Shown: piece by piece, positions 19,128-27,310 of the stretch | How the letters are laid out: each line of letters begins with the position of its first letter | Position numbering within the stretch: the first letter of the stretch is position 1 | DNA from: Paraburkholderia kirstenboschensis | Lineage (GTDB): Bacteria; Pseudomonadota; Gammaproteobacteria; Burkholderiales; Burkholderiaceae | Assembly: GCF_904848585.1 (NCBI RefSeq) | Contig: NZ_CAJHCR010000007.1 | Location: 124,001 to 188,000, forward strand | Length of the DNA stretch: 64,000 nucleotides | Direction of reading: 5' to 3' | The notes under the pieces: generated by a model | What the model saw: only the letters and a program-made list of their open reading frames with translations | Database searches by the model: none | Told to the model about the DNA's origin: nothing | Made by a program: the position numbers and the translations under genes

Positions 19128-19400
19128 ATGACCACGCTGATGATCAAAGACCTGTCCATCACCGAACAACTCGACAGCAAGGCGATGAGCGCGGTGCGCG
19201 GCGGCTTCGGCCCGTCCACGTCGTACTTCAACTTCAGCCCGCTCTACGCGCCGAACTACAGCAAGAAGGTCGACGCGACGCAACTGATCAGCAACGAGCT
19301 CAACATCCAGAACGCCAACGGCAACAATGTTGCGTTCGCTGCCGACATCACCTCGACGATCAATCCGTCGGTCACGTCGACCAACAACATCTACGTGTGA
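19128..19400 (+). CDS. double-glycine leader secreted peptide B
   Basis: A 90-residue precursor. The ATG at 19128 has AGGAG 7 bases upstream; the longer frame from 19035 adds an unsupported N-terminus. The leader of 26 residues ends LDSKAMSAVRGG. The Cys-free core has KKVDATQLIS, LNIQNANGNNVAF and TSTNNIYV. It is a clear paralogue of peptide A, but on the opposite strand and 6 kb away, beyond the DUF4399, caspase-like and kinase genes. The Asn-rich LNIQNANGNN stretch looks like a beta-strand repeat. This is a weak hint of self-assembly, not evidence. Confidence 0.85.
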   Translation: MTTLMIKDLSITEQLDSKAMSAVRGGFGPSTSYFNFSPLYAPNYSKKVDATQLISNELNIQNANGNNVAFAADITSTINPSVTSTNNIYV

Positions 19401-19401
19401 T

Positions 19402-19430
19402 AAGCGGCGAGGCGAATCGGCCGCTTCTTT
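19402..19430 (+). terminator. possible terminator after peptide B
   Basis: Arms AAGCGGC (19402-19408) and GCCGCTT (19420-19426) are followed by CTTT, directly behind the stop codon. The T-run is short, so termination may be partial. Confidence 0.45.
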
Positions 19431-19488
19431 GGGCCGCTCCGCCTCGTGCCAATCGCTTTCTTCTTCCGCGCAACGTTGGATAAACACC

Positions 19489-19643
19489 ATGTCATCCCTC
19501 TTGATTCGCGATCTTTCCTGAGCCCGTGATCTCGACCGTCCGCGTTGTCGGCGGTGTCCGGCCGCGCCGGTGGCGTGCCCTCTGTAGGCGGCCTAAGCGG
19601 CATTGCCAACGTCAACGGCTCGGTGAACCAGAACCTCATCTAG
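19489..19643 (+). pseudogene. decayed double-glycine leader peptide gene
   Basis: An ATG at 19489 opens MSSLLIRDLS, then meets TGA at 19519-19521. Reading on in frame gives ARDLDRP. One base appears lost near 19540-19541, after which the shifted frame gives ALSAVSGRAGG and a 22-residue Gly/Asn/Val tail (ending VNQNLI) to the stop at 19641-19643. The pieces reconstruct the family leader pattern DLS...LDRxALSAVxG...GG. One stop plus one frameshift make this a broken sixth member. A sequencing error could account for one lesion but hardly for both. Confidence 0.7.
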
Positions 19644-19878
19644 TTGCAATACATAAGCATCGCCGCGCTCAACGACGTCGGCGTGATCGGTTTGACGGCG
19701 TGCAGTAGCGAAGGACCGGCGGCGTCCCTACTGCCGCCTGCCCATATCCGCCAGGCAGGCAGAAAACAGATTTCCTATACTTATAGTGCGACGAGACCTC
19801 AGCACACTTGACGACACCCGCGAGCGCAGACGAGACCATTACACTGTCCCACCGCGCGGCTTCTTCGGCGAACACACC

Positions 19879-20097
19879 ATGGCCAGACTTCTCATCAACG
19901 ACCTCACGAACAGCGTGGAACTCGACCGCGAGGCAATGGCCGCCATTGTCGGCGGTGCACGCATTGGCGCACGTTCGACAAGCGCCTCGCCACTCGTGCC
20001 GGTATCCGCGCGGGTCGTCGAGTATCCGCCCGGCTTTCCGGCCGCGCATCAGACCATCGGAAAGGTGGCTGCGACGCGCGAGAGACGGCGCGGCTAG
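19879..20097 (+). CDS. double-glycine leader secreted peptide C
   Basis: A 72-residue precursor from the ATG at 19879. The leader is again exactly 26 residues (NDLT at 7-10, LDREAMAAIVGG at 15-26), with Val in place of the Arg before GG. The core of 46 residues is Pro/Ala/Arg/Ser-rich and unlike those of A and B. The ribosome site is weak (GGCG only), and I see no good sigma-54 box upstream. The start is chosen by alignment with the other leaders. A strong terminator follows. Confidence 0.72.
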   Translation: MARLLINDLTNSVELDREAMAAIVGGARIGARSTSASPLVPVSARVVEYPPGFPAAHQTIGKVAATRERRRG

Positions 20098-20121
20098 ATT
20101 CGCGTTCACATCAGCAATGCG

Positions 20122-20158
20122 GCGGCATGCGTTATCGACGCGTGCCGCTTCTGTTTTT
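20122..20158 (+). terminator. rho-independent terminator after peptide C
   Basis: Arms GCGGCATGCGT (20122-20132) and ACGCGTGCCGC (20138-20148) pair at 10 of 11 positions around a 5-base loop. They are followed by TTCTGTTTTTG, and lie 24 bases past the stop codon. Confidence 0.7.
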
Positions 20159-20369
20159 GTCGCGCGGGGCGTAGCGAGCGGACCGTTGGCCAGCGCCGCC
20201 CGCGTGCTCGCGGGCCAACATTGCGGACGTGATCTGTGGGCTACGTCCGCACACTTCGCCTCGATCTTTCGCTCTCCGTAATCCACTTCTCGCGGCCGTG
20301 CCACGCACATCGTTGCCTGGCGCTGCGTTGCCGAAGAGACGACACCTTCCGCGTTCACCGAACCAAAAT

Positions 20370-20385
20370 TGGCATATACCTTGCA
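20370..20385 (+). promoter_or_regulatory. sigma-54 promoter of peptide D
   Basis: TGGCATATACCTTGCA is a near-consensus -24/-12 promoter, with GG at 20371-20372 and GC at 20383-20384. Predicted +1 is 20396. This is the best match of the four in the locus. Confidence 0.82.
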
Positions 20386-20394
20386 GAAACAGAT

Positions 20395-20416
20395 GCGAGC
20401 ACCCTGCCGTGCTCGC
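20395..20416 (+). promoter_or_regulatory. transcript-start hairpin of peptide D mRNA
   Basis: Perfect 8-base arms GCGAGCAC (20395-20402) and GTGCTCGC (20409-20416) around CCTGCC, starting at the predicted +1. The CGAGCA/TGCTCG core is the one seen in the peptide A and B leaders, though the loop differs. Confidence 0.62.
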
Positions 20417-20440
20417 CCGCCCTCTTCAAGGAGTATCGCC

Positions 20441-20647
20441 ATGAAATCCACCGTCATCATCAAGGACCTGCCCCGCTGCGCGGACGCGGCGCGCGAGGAA
20501 GCCACGCTCGACGCCGAGCAGATGAAACTCGTGCGCGGGGGCCGTTCCGTCGTCGTCACAGTCGACGGCGGCGCCTCGGGCCACGTCGACGACTTCGACG
20601 TCAACACCGCCATCTTCGAGGGGCGCATTAAAGGCACCTATCTGTAG
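20441..20647 (+). CDS. double-glycine leader secreted peptide D
   Basis: A 68-residue precursor. The ATG at 20441 follows AAGGAG at ideal spacing. The leader is longer (34 residues) and more divergent (IIKDLP near the start, LDAEQMKLVRGG at the end), but keeps DL, LDxxxM and RGG. The core of 34 residues (RSVVVTVDGGASGHVDDFDV to GTYL) has alternating hydrophobic/polar residues and is acidic. A sigma-54 promoter and start hairpin of the family type stand upstream. No partner gene is adjacent; a GC-rich inverted repeat follows. Confidence 0.75.
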   Translation: MKSTVIIKDLPRCADAAREEATLDAEQMKLVRGGRSVVVTVDGGASGHVDDFDVNTAIFEGRIKGTYL

Positions 20648-20674
20648 GACGCTTGAGATGTCCGCAATTGGAAA

Positions 20675-20710
20675 CCGCCGCGCCGCGCGCCTGCTGGCGG
20701 GGCGCGGCGG
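20675..20710 (+). terminator. strong GC hairpin downstream of peptide D
   Basis: Arms CCGCCGCGCC (20675-20684) and GGCGCGGCGG (20701-20710) pair perfectly around a 16-base loop, 27 bases after the stop. No T-run follows, so it may be a 3' protecting hairpin rather than a classical terminator. Confidence 0.45.
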
Positions 20711-20738
20711 TCCCGACACGCGCTCTCTAAAATTGCCC

Positions 20739-20792
20739 TTGCGTTCTGTATCGATCGATATATAATCCCGTTCTATATCGCACGATACAGAA
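20739..20792 (+). promoter_or_regulatory. TetR promoter with two operator-like palindromes
   Basis: A sigma-70-like promoter, TTGCGT (20739-20744) and TATAAT (20761-20766) with 16-base spacing, is overlapped by two 22-base imperfect palindromes at 20744-20765 and 20771-20792. Both have the form TTCT[GA]TATCG-2-CGATA[TC]A[TG]AA. The first covers -35 to -10 and the second lies downstream of -10. This is a typical layout for autorepression by the TetR protein encoded 30 bases further on. Confidence 0.7.
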
Positions 20793-20823
20793 CCCGCCAG
20801 GCAGGCGGCAAAGGACATTGATC

Positions 20824-21438
20824 ATGGCGCGACCCCGTGGTTTCGACGAGCAAGAGGTGCTCGAAGCAGCAAGCGCGACCTTCTGGCTCAAGGGCTACGA
20901 AGCGACTTCCACACGCGATCTGGTCAGATCGACGGGTCTCACCCAGCCGAGCCTGTACAACGCATTCGGCGACAAGCGCGGGCTGTATCTGCGCGCGCTC
21001 GAGCACTACCTGGACTGCACGCTGCGCGAGCGGATCAGGCGCTTCGAGAGCACCGTGCCGCCGGCCCAAGCCATTACAGGTTTCTTCGACGAAACAATCG
21101 AGCGGTCTGTCTCCGATCCGAACAAACGCGGCTGCATGCTGGTTAATTCGGCGCTGGAAATTTCATCGGAGGACGAAGCATTTCGTAAGCTCGTCGCGAC
21201 CGAGATCGCCGAGATTCGCGAGTTCTTTTATCGTTGCCTTCTCGCGGCGCAAAAGAGCGGCGCAATCGCGGCCAACGTTTCCGCCGCCGACGCCGCCACT
21301 CATCTGCTCGCCACAGTGCTAGGCATGCGCGTGCTAGCGCGGGTCGATCCGCAGCGAGATGTGCTGACGAGCGCTGCCGCAACCGCTCTCGCGCTTCTTG
21401 GCTTGCCCCCGCTACCGGCCAAACCCAGCGGCGTCTAA
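20824..21438 (+). CDS. TetR/AcrR-family transcriptional regulator
   Basis: About 204 residues from the ATG at 20824, which has AAGGA upstream; an in-frame TTG lies 6 bases earlier. The N-terminal HTH covers about 10-55 (ATFWLKGYEATSTRDLVRST, LTQPSLYNAFGDKRGLY). The ligand domain has the TetR_C type seen in small-electrophile-responsive repressors, with Cys in NKRGCMLVNSALE. It precedes an MFS transporter gene on the same strand by 86 bases. It probably represses itself and the transporter through the two palindromes at 20744-20792. Confidence 0.93.
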   Translation: MARPRGFDEQEVLEAASATFWLKGYEATSTRDLVRSTGLTQPSLYNAFGDKRGLYLRALEHYLDCTLRERIRRFESTVPPAQAITGFFDETIERSVSDPNKRGCMLVNSALEISSEDEAFRKLVATEIAEIREFFYRCLLAAQKSGAIAANVSAADAATHLLATVLGMRVLARVDPQRDVLTSAAATALALLGLPPLPAKPSGV

Positions 21439-21524
21439 GTCACGCGCCTAACGGGGCGCACACCATCGCATTTTCACCTACAGCCGACACCACGTTAAGC
21501 ACGTTGGCCGGTAAAGGAATCGTC

Positions 21525-22754
21525 ATGTCTTCAGCGCCCTCATTGACCTCTTCGGGCTCTACATCGCTCGACGCCCGTTCGCTCTACGCGACGCTCGCCG
21601 GGCTGTGCGGCAGCCTCGTCGCAATTGGACTCGCGCGCTTTGCCTATACACCGCTGATTCCGTCACTGATTCAGGCGCACTGGTTCACGTCGTCACAAGC
21701 AGTGACACTCGGCGCCGCCAACTTCGCGGGCTATCTGATCGGTGCGTTGATCGGCCGACCGCTTGCGTCGGCATTATCGAACCGCACCGCACTGCGCCTG
21801 CTGATGGCTGTTGTGACCGCGGCCTTCTTCGCCTGCGCATATCCGCTCTCGATCAGCTGGTTCTTCGCGTGGCGTCTGCTTTCGGGCATCTCCGGCGGCG
21901 CGATCATGGTGCTCGTCGCGACTTCGATTCTTCCGCACATTCCCGCGCCGCGCCGCGGCTTTGTCAGCGGCATGATCTTTCTCGGACTGGGTCTTGGCAT
22001 TGCAGCGTCTGGAACGCTCATTCCCGAGCTGCTGCACTTCGGGCTGCGAACGGCATGGCTCGGTCTTGGCGCAGTCGCGCTCGCATTGACCGCGGTGAGC
22101 TGGTTCGGCTGGCCGTCGACGAATCCGCCTGCACCAGTTGCAGCAGCCGGCAATGGTCACGCTTCACACGCCAGTAATCTCGGGCTGCGTGTGCTGTATG
22201 CGCAATACGCAGCGAACGCGCTCGGACTCGTGCCGGCAATGATCCTGCTCGTCGATTACGTGGCGCGCGGCCTCGGTCGAGGCGCGGCAATTGGCGCGGA
22301 CTACTGGGTGCTCTATGGGCTTGCCGCGATCGTGGGACCCGTCATCGCGGGCAACGTTGCGCATCGTATCGGTTACGGCAAGGCTTATCGCGTTGCACTG
22401 CTGCTGCAAGCGGCGGCCGTTGCCATGCTCGCGCTTTCCGGCAATGCATGGGTACTTGGGTTGGCGACTGTGATTCTCGGCATCTTCACGCCGGGCATCG
22501 TGCCGCTCGCGCTCGGTCGCATTCACGAACTGGTGCCGCACGATCACACCGAGCAACGGGCCTCGTGGAGCCGTGCGACGACCGCATTTGCGCTGTTCCA
22601 GGCGCTCGGTGGTTATGGCTACTCGTATCTGTTCTCGCACTCGCATAACAACTACGCGCTGATCTTTGCATTTGGCGCTGTCGCGCTCGCCATTGCGTTC
22701 ATTGCGGACATCATCGCTTCGCGCATCAGGAGCGTACCTACGACCGCAATGTGA
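21525..22754 (+). CDS. YbfB/YjiJ-family MFS transporter
   Basis: About 409 residues with 12 hydrophobic segments. The start ATG at 21525 has AAAGGA upstream; the frame extends further back but overlaps the TetR gene. The typical family N-terminus is present (GLCGSLVAIGLARFAYTPLIPSL), as is the family-typical central EQRASWSRATTAFALFQALG. The substrate is unknown. Being next to a TetR gene with paired operators, it is likely an inducible exporter. A second member of the family lies at 32602-33834 in this window. Confidence 0.9.
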   Translation: MSSAPSLTSSGSTSLDARSLYATLAGLCGSLVAIGLARFAYTPLIPSLIQAHWFTSSQAVTLGAANFAGYLIGALIGRPLASALSNRTALRLLMAVVTAAFFACAYPLSISWFFAWRLLSGISGGAIMVLVATSILPHIPAPRRGFVSGMIFLGLGLGIAASGTLIPELLHFGLRTAWLGLGAVALALTAVSWFGWPSTNPPAPVAAAGNGHASHASNLGLRVLYAQYAANALGLVPAMILLVDYVARGLGRGAAIGADYWVLYGLAAIVGPVIAGNVAHRIGYGKAYRVALLLQAAAVAMLALSGNAWVLGLATVILGIFTPGIVPLALGRIHELVPHDHTEQRASWSRATTAFALFQALGGYGYSYLFSHSHNNYALIFAFGAVALAIAFIADIIASRIRSVPTTAM

Positions 22755-22900
22755 GCGTAGCCAACACGGCGACCGCCTCTTTCCGCGCTGGGCACGACGC
22801 TTGCTCCCACAGGTTCACGACGCTGCCTGGTCCCTCGCACGACAATCTAAAGTGCGAGGCCCACCGAAAGGCAGCTCCATCAACCAAGCGGAGGTCATAT

Positions 22901-23056
22901 ATGTTGGGAACTATTCTTCTGGTTGTGCTGATTCTTCTCCTCATTGGCGCGTTGCCGACGTGGCCGCATAGCCGTTCATGGGGCTATGCACCAATGGGTG
23001 GTCTCGGTGTCGTGCTGATCGTCGTGATCGTGCTGCTGGTCGCCGGAGTGGTATAG
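22901..23056 (+). CDS. DUF3309 small membrane protein
   Basis: 51 residues with two hydrophobic helices (LGTILLVVLILLLIGALP and VVLIVVIVLLVAGVV) separated by the DUF3309 motif WPHSRSWGYAPMGG. The ATG at 22901 has GGAGG 6 bases upstream. It is a common single-gene cassette in Burkholderiales with unknown function. Confidence 0.85.
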   Translation: MLGTILLVVLILLLIGALPTWPHSRSWGYAPMGGLGVVLIVVIVLLVAGVV

Positions 23057-23198
23057 CCGTTCCGTAACGCGGTCACATCCTCAATAAGTCCACGCAGGCC
23101 CGGCCGCCGGATCGCGATGCAGTGAACTGCGCGCAAATCCGGCGGCCTCGCTATATTCGTACATAGACGAAATGCTCGTTCAACCCCGAGGAATTGCG

Positions 23199-23999
23199 AT
23201 GGAAAAGTTACTCGCCAATCAATTCGCACTGGTCACGGGCGCAAGCTCGGGCATTGGCTATGGCGTTGCAAAGGCGCTCGCCGATGCGGGCGCGTCCGTC
23301 GCTCTGAATTATCATTCGCACGCTGAATCGGCCGAGAAGCTCGCCGATGAAATCAATCAGTCAGGCGGCGCTGCAATCGCGGTTAAGGCCGATGTATCGA
23401 ATCCCGCTGATATCGATGCGATGTTCGAAGCCTGCCGCGCTCGCTTCGGCACTTTGGATATCGTCGTCGCCAATTCGGGTTTGCAGAAGGACAGCGCTTT
23501 TGCCGAAATGACGCTAGACGATTGGCAAACGGTGTTGGCCACCAACCTGACAGGGCAATTCCTCACCGCCCAGGCAGCCGTAAAAGAATTCCGTCGACGC
23601 GGGCCGACATCGGTATCGAAAGCGCTTGGCAAGATCATCTGCATGAGTTCGGTCCACGAGGTGATTCCGTGGGCCGGACATGTTAACTACGCCGCGTCGA
23701 AGGGCGGGATTCAGATGTTCATGAAGTCACTCGCGCAGGAAGTGGCGCCGGAGCGCATCCGCGTGAATTCGATTGCGCCCGGCGCGATTCGCACGCAGAT
23801 CAATCGGGACGCGTGGGACACGAGCGCGGCGCGCGACAAACTATTGGAACTGATCCCCTATGGCCGGGTAGGCGAAGTGGAAGACATCGGCAAGGCTGCC
23901 GTCTGGCTCGCATCCGATGAAAGCGACTATGTTGTAGGCACCACCTTGTTTGTCGACGGCGGCATGACGCTCTATCCGGGATTCGTCGACAATGGTTAA
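23199..23999 (+). CDS. SDR-family oxidoreductase, glucose 1-dehydrogenase-like
   Basis: About 266 residues. The Rossmann motif is TGASSGIGYG, the NNAG-equivalent is VANSGLQ, and the active-site Tyr-Lys is in NYAASKGG, with Ser in CMSSVHE. The C-terminus resembles glucose 1-dehydrogenases (TTLFVDGGMTLYPGF). The ATG at 23199 has GAGGAA upstream. It converges on the DUF1537 kinase gene, overlapping its stop by 3-4 bases. It could oxidise a sugar feeding the neighbouring acid-sugar operon, but it is on the other strand and this is inference. Confidence 0.9.
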   Translation: MEKLLANQFALVTGASSGIGYGVAKALADAGASVALNYHSHAESAEKLADEINQSGGAAIAVKADVSNPADIDAMFEACRARFGTLDIVVANSGLQKDSAFAEMTLDDWQTVLATNLTGQFLTAQAAVKEFRRRGPTSVSKALGKIICMSSVHEVIPWAGHVNYAASKGGIQMFMKSLAQEVAPERIRVNSIAPGAIRTQINRDAWDTSAARDKLLELIPYGRVGEVEDIGKAAVWLASDESDYVVGTTLFVDGGMTLYPGFVDNG

Positions 24000-25387
24000 A
24001 GGCCGGTATGCTCGTTGTCGTCATGACCTTCGAGCAGTTTTTCGAATAGATCTATCTCGCCCATCTGGCCGCCTTTGAGCATCAGCTCGATACCATCCAG
24101 TTGCGGACTGTCGGCGTGGACACGGCACACGCTCACGCCGGCCGACAGCGGCGCAAGATACGACAAACCCCATGCGCCGAGTGCTCGCACCGCGATACTC
24201 GACGTGTCACCGCCCGCAATGCCGACACGCTGCAACTTCACCGCGTCGAGCACTTGCCTCAGCAATGCCGCGCAAGCGTGAGCGAGTTGCGGTAACGCGC
24301 CGGGCGATTCAATAGAGCCCGGTTCGCGCCGCGACGTGAAGGCCAGTACATTGCTTCCATTGCCCAACGCATCGGCGATTGCTGCCACTTGCGCCATTAG
24401 ATAGCCGTGTGCTGATTCACCTGTCATCTGCAGCGGGTCCAGTTCAATGCGGCGATATGAATGCGCGGCGCGGATCTGCACCTCGGTCAACGGCGACAGG
24501 CTGCCGGCCAGCGCGAATACCGGACTGCGTGCACGAGCCAACCGCTCGCGCTGCGGCGCTGCTTCACTCGCAGCCGATGGGCCAAGCGCGGAGGCATACG
24601 CCTGCGCCACGCTGCTCGCGCCTACCGCAAGGAGCGGCGCGGCGCTTCTCGCCTGATGCGCCAGCAAGCGCCCAATCGCATGAAGATGCGAATCGTCGAG
24701 CACGTCGAACAGCACGGCGTCGGGCCGCAAAGCGAGCCGGCGTTGCAGCTCGGTTTGCAGCGCGGCGTCGCCTGCCGCATAGCAGCGCCAGTCGATGGAC
24801 TGCACGTTATCCACGCCCTGTCGCTGCAGATGCACGCGCAGGTCCGCCTCGTTCATCGGCGTAACGGGATGCCGGCTCATGGTTGGATGACGATCGATCC
24901 GATAGATGGACGATTCGCCATCGTCAGCGCCGGCCGCTGCATACAACTCACCAAACACGCAATAGCGCCCCAGATTGGGCTGTCCGCCAATCACTGCAAC
25001 AAGCGGGTTCGCGCAATAGTTGCGCAACGTGCGGATCGCTACGCCGATGCTGCCCGTTCCCGGCGCGCTATCGAAAGTCGAACACACCTTGTAGTGCATC
25101 ACGCGTACGCCGAGTTTGGCAAACGCCTGACCGACACGTGCGAGCTCGACCCGCTGCTGATCGGGCGACATCGTACGCGCGGCGCCCGCCACGCCAATCG
25201 CATCGAGCGGGCCGAGCTTTCCCAGATGCGTTGCGTCCGGTGGCGCCAATAGCAGCATGGTGCGCAAGCCGGCGCGTGCGAGATGCGCGAGCGTATCGGT
25301 CGCGCCGGTGAAATCGTCGCCGTAAAACGCGTATTGCGGGCCGCCGCCGGTCTCGCCGCTGCTCTTGGGGTCGTCGTGTGAGTTCAC
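23996..25387 (-). CDS. four-carbon acid sugar kinase family protein (DUF1537)
   Basis: About 463 residues. The N-terminal substrate domain opens with FYGDDFTGATDT, the family hallmark, and the C-terminal nucleotide-binding domain has RVGIAGGDTSSIAVRALG. The true start is GTG at 25387, overlapping the RuBisCO-like gene's stop as GTGA; the longer frame is spurious. DUF1537 enzymes phosphorylate 3-oxo-tetronates, D-erythronate/threonate or 3-oxo-isoapionate. Coupling with a RuBisCO-like protein favours an OiaK-like role on a 3-oxo-isoapionate-type acid, as in oxidative apiose catabolism. The exact substrate is not fixed by sequence. It is the last gene of the TRAP-VOC-RLP operon. Confidence 0.87.
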   Translation of the reverse strand: MNSHDDPKSSGETGGGPQYAFYGDDFTGATDTLAHLARAGLRTMLLLAPPDATHLGKLGPLDAIGVAGAARTMSPDQQRVELARVGQAFAKLGVRVMHYKVCSTFDSAPGTGSIGVAIRTLRNYCANPLVAVIGGQPNLGRYCVFGELYAAAGADDGESSIYRIDRHPTMSRHPVTPMNEADLRVHLQRQGVDNVQSIDWRCYAAGDAALQTELQRRLALRPDAVLFDVLDDSHLHAIGRLLAHQARSAAPLLAVGASSVAQAYASALGPSAASEAAPQRERLARARSPVFALAGSLSPLTEVQIRAAHSYRRIELDPLQMTGESAHGYLMAQVAAIADALGNGSNVLAFTSRREPGSIESPGALPQLAHACAALLRQVLDAVKLQRVGIAGGDTSSIAVRALGAWGLSYLAPLSAGVSVCRVHADSPQLDGIELMLKGGQMGEIDLFEKLLEGHDDNEHTGL

Positions 25388-26682
25388 CCGCGGCCGCCGA
25401 AAAACTCGAGCGCGCGCCGCAGTTCCGGCATGCGCTCCGCGTAGACCGGCACGGGCGTGCGCGCCTGTACCGCGGCCCATGCCTGCCGCACACTCGTGAC
25501 ACCGGCTGCGGGGCCATCGGGATGCGCGAGGATGCCGCCGCCGCACATGAACAGCAAGTCGGTGGATTGCATTGCATCGAACGTCGCTTGGGCGGTGCCT
25601 GCCCACTGTCCTGAAGAAAACGCCGGCAATACCGTGTCATCGCAGCCTGGGGCAAGCGGCGCCGCGCAGTCGCGTGCCGACTCAATTACCTCGTCATCGC
25701 TTTGCGCGAACTTGCCGGCGAGGCCGTGTACATGCATATGATCGACGCCCGCCAGACGCCACAGCGTCTGATAAGCCTGAAACGATATGCCGAGCGACGG
25801 ATCGCGCGACATCATGCCGTAGCCGTTGCGATGCGCGTGCAGCACCAACGGCGTGGCGCGACGCAACGTCTGAATAGCGGAAAAGCCGCACCAGTTGATG
25901 CTCGCCATCACACACGCGCCGCCCTCGCGCTCCACCAGTTCCGCGTGACGACGCATGGCGTCGAGGTCGTCGGTAATATTGAAGGCGACCATTACCTGGC
26001 GGCCGCTGCGCTCGCGGTAGCGGCGCACTTCAGACATGACCGCGCGCACGCGTTCCGCGAGCGGCGCATGCGCGGGGTTGGCGCTTACTTCGTCATCCTT
26101 TATAAAATCGACGCCTGCTTCGCAGAGATCGTGCACCAGTGCCGCGGTTTCTTCCGCACTCAGCCCCACGTTCGGTTTGATGATGGTGCCGATCATCGGC
26201 CCGTCGGCTACCTGTGTCAGCGCACGCGTACCCTTCACGCCATGCCGCGGAGTTTCAAAGCGCGCACGATAAGACGCCGGCAAACGCAGCGACAATAGCC
26301 GCATGCCGGTGACTTCGCCAAGGTCGTACAGGTTGCCCGCGACGGTCGCGGCGAGTGTCGGCAAGTTGGCGCCGATGTTGGCAAGCGGAAAAGACAGCGT
26401 AACGCGCGCGCGCCGCCAGGGTCCGCGCGCGCCCTGGCGCGCGAGCCATGAGCTATGGAGACTCGGCTGCGCCGCGGGCTCCAGTTCGTCGATGCGCAGC
26501 ACGCTCGCGCGGCTTCGCGCGCGCAACGCGTCGGTTTCGTTGGCTACGCGCACGAAAGTCCCGCTCGACTGCTCGCCCGCCATGATCTCGGCGACGCGCG
26601 CGGGATCGAGCGGCGTCTCGATCAGATAGTCGGCTTCGAGCGAATCGCGATCGCCGCCATGCGGATGCTGTGCGTCGGTCAT
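25384..26682 (-). CDS. RuBisCO-like protein (RLP), acid-sugar type
   Basis: 432 residues, form IV RuBisCO-like. It keeps the Lys of GTIIKPNVGLS and the carbamylated-Lys/Asp/Glu motif in GVDFIKDDE. The catalytic His region is HAHRNGYG, loop-6 Lys is in HGLAGKF, and the phosphate-binding Gly runs are FSSGQWAG and CGGGI. It overlaps both neighbours by 4 bases (ATGA upstream, GTGA downstream). RLPs paired with DUF1537 kinases decarboxylate or hydrolyse 3-oxo-isoapionate 4-phosphate in known bacteria. That is the best guess here. It is not a CO2-fixing enzyme: no small subunit or phosphoribulokinase gene is nearby. Confidence 0.9.
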   Translation of the reverse strand: MTDAQHPHGGDRDSLEADYLIETPLDPARVAEIMAGEQSSGTFVRVANETDALRARSRASVLRIDELEPAAQPSLHSSWLARQGARGPWRRARVTLSFPLANIGANLPTLAATVAGNLYDLGEVTGMRLLSLRLPASYRARFETPRHGVKGTRALTQVADGPMIGTIIKPNVGLSAEETAALVHDLCEAGVDFIKDDEVSANPAHAPLAERVRAVMSEVRRYRERSGRQVMVAFNITDDLDAMRRHAELVEREGGACVMASINWCGFSAIQTLRRATPLVLHAHRNGYGMMSRDPSLGISFQAYQTLWRLAGVDHMHVHGLAGKFAQSDDEVIESARDCAAPLAPGCDDTVLPAFSSGQWAGTAQATFDAMQSTDLLFMCGGGILAHPDGPAAGVTSVRQAWAAVQARTPVPVYAERMPELRRALEFFGGRG

Positions 26683-27218
26683 AGCGTGCTCAAATCCGGG
26701 AAGCGGCGCACCGGCTCACGGCCGTCCCAATCGCGTGAGGCTGCGTAGATCATGTCGAAGAGCTTGCCCTTAGGACCCGCAATCTCCGAGAGCTCGATGA
26801 CCGTCCCCGGATGATCCTCAGTATCGAAGTAGACAAAGCGGCCATTGCGGCCGACTTCGCCGCTCATCGCAACCTTGAAGCCTTGCTGCTGCAAACGCGC
26901 GAGGTCGGCGTCGAACGAAGTGGTCCAGTAAGCGTTGTGCTGAAGCCCTGTATTGCCGGCAGTGAGAAAATCGCGATACATGGAGGGCGCCTCGTTCCTT
27001 GTCTGAATCAGTTCGACTTGAAGCGGCCCGGAGTTCGCCAGCGCAACGGAGTTATGAACTTCGTATGATTGCCCGCGATAGGTGTAGTTTTCAATGGGCA
27101 CACGTTCGTTGTAAAACCACGGTCCCACACCGAGCACGCGGCTCCAGTAATCCATGGCGGCCTCGATATCGCGCACCACGTACCCCGCTTGACGAATCTC
27201 GCCAAAGAAACGACTCAT
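26679..27218 (-). CDS. VOC-family (glyoxalase-like) protein
   Basis: About 179 residues. The ATG at 27218 follows GGGGAG. Two beta-alpha-beta-beta-beta modules are seen, AGYVVRDIEAAMDYWSRVLG and then LQHNAYWTTSFDADLARLQQ, ending VIELSE. His in LQHNAYW and Glu in VIELSE match usual metal ligands, but the first-module His is replaced (RQAGYVV). It lies between the TRAP transporter and RLP genes and overlaps the RLP start. It could be an epimerase, isomerase or ring-opening step for the imported acid sugar. The exact reaction is unknown. Confidence 0.85.
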   Translation of the reverse strand: MSRFFGEIRQAGYVVRDIEAAMDYWSRVLGVGPWFYNERVPIENYTYRGQSYEVHNSVALANSGPLQVELIQTRNEAPSMYRDFLTAGNTGLQHNAYWTTSFDADLARLQQQGFKVAMSGEVGRNGRFVYFDTEDHPGTVIELSEIAGPKGKLFDMIYAASRDWDGREPVRRFPDLSTL

Positions 27219-27310
27219 GAAATTCTCCCCACGCAGCAAATATTGATAGACGAGCGACTCCCCGGCGCGGCGGAAATGCAGCGCCCGAAGGTCGAACGGA
27301 TAGACAGCGG

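Larger units (their letters stand above)
20098..20440. other. gap between peptides C and D
   Basis: 343 bases holding the terminator of peptide C (20122-20158) and the sigma-54 promoter and start hairpin of peptide D (20370-20416). The middle (about 20160-20360) shows no coding frame with a ribosome site. Confidence 0.5.

Noticed and set aside
19519..19521. In-frame TGA in the sixth peptide gene as a recoded (selenocysteine) codon
   Set aside because: A second lesion (one-base frameshift near 19540) also breaks the frame, so decay is simpler than recoding.
19709..19722. Possible sigma-54 box GGCGTCCCTACTGC upstream of peptide C
   Set aside because: Spacing is GG-N10-GC, but neither the -24 nor the -12 context matches (no TGGCA, no TTGC), and it is about 160 bases before the start codon.
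25384..26682. RuBisCO large subunit for carbon fixation
   Set aside because: The active-site surroundings are of the RuBisCO-like type (HAHRNGYG, not the fixing-form sequence), there is no small subunit or phosphoribulokinase gene, and the operon is for transport and sugar-acid use.
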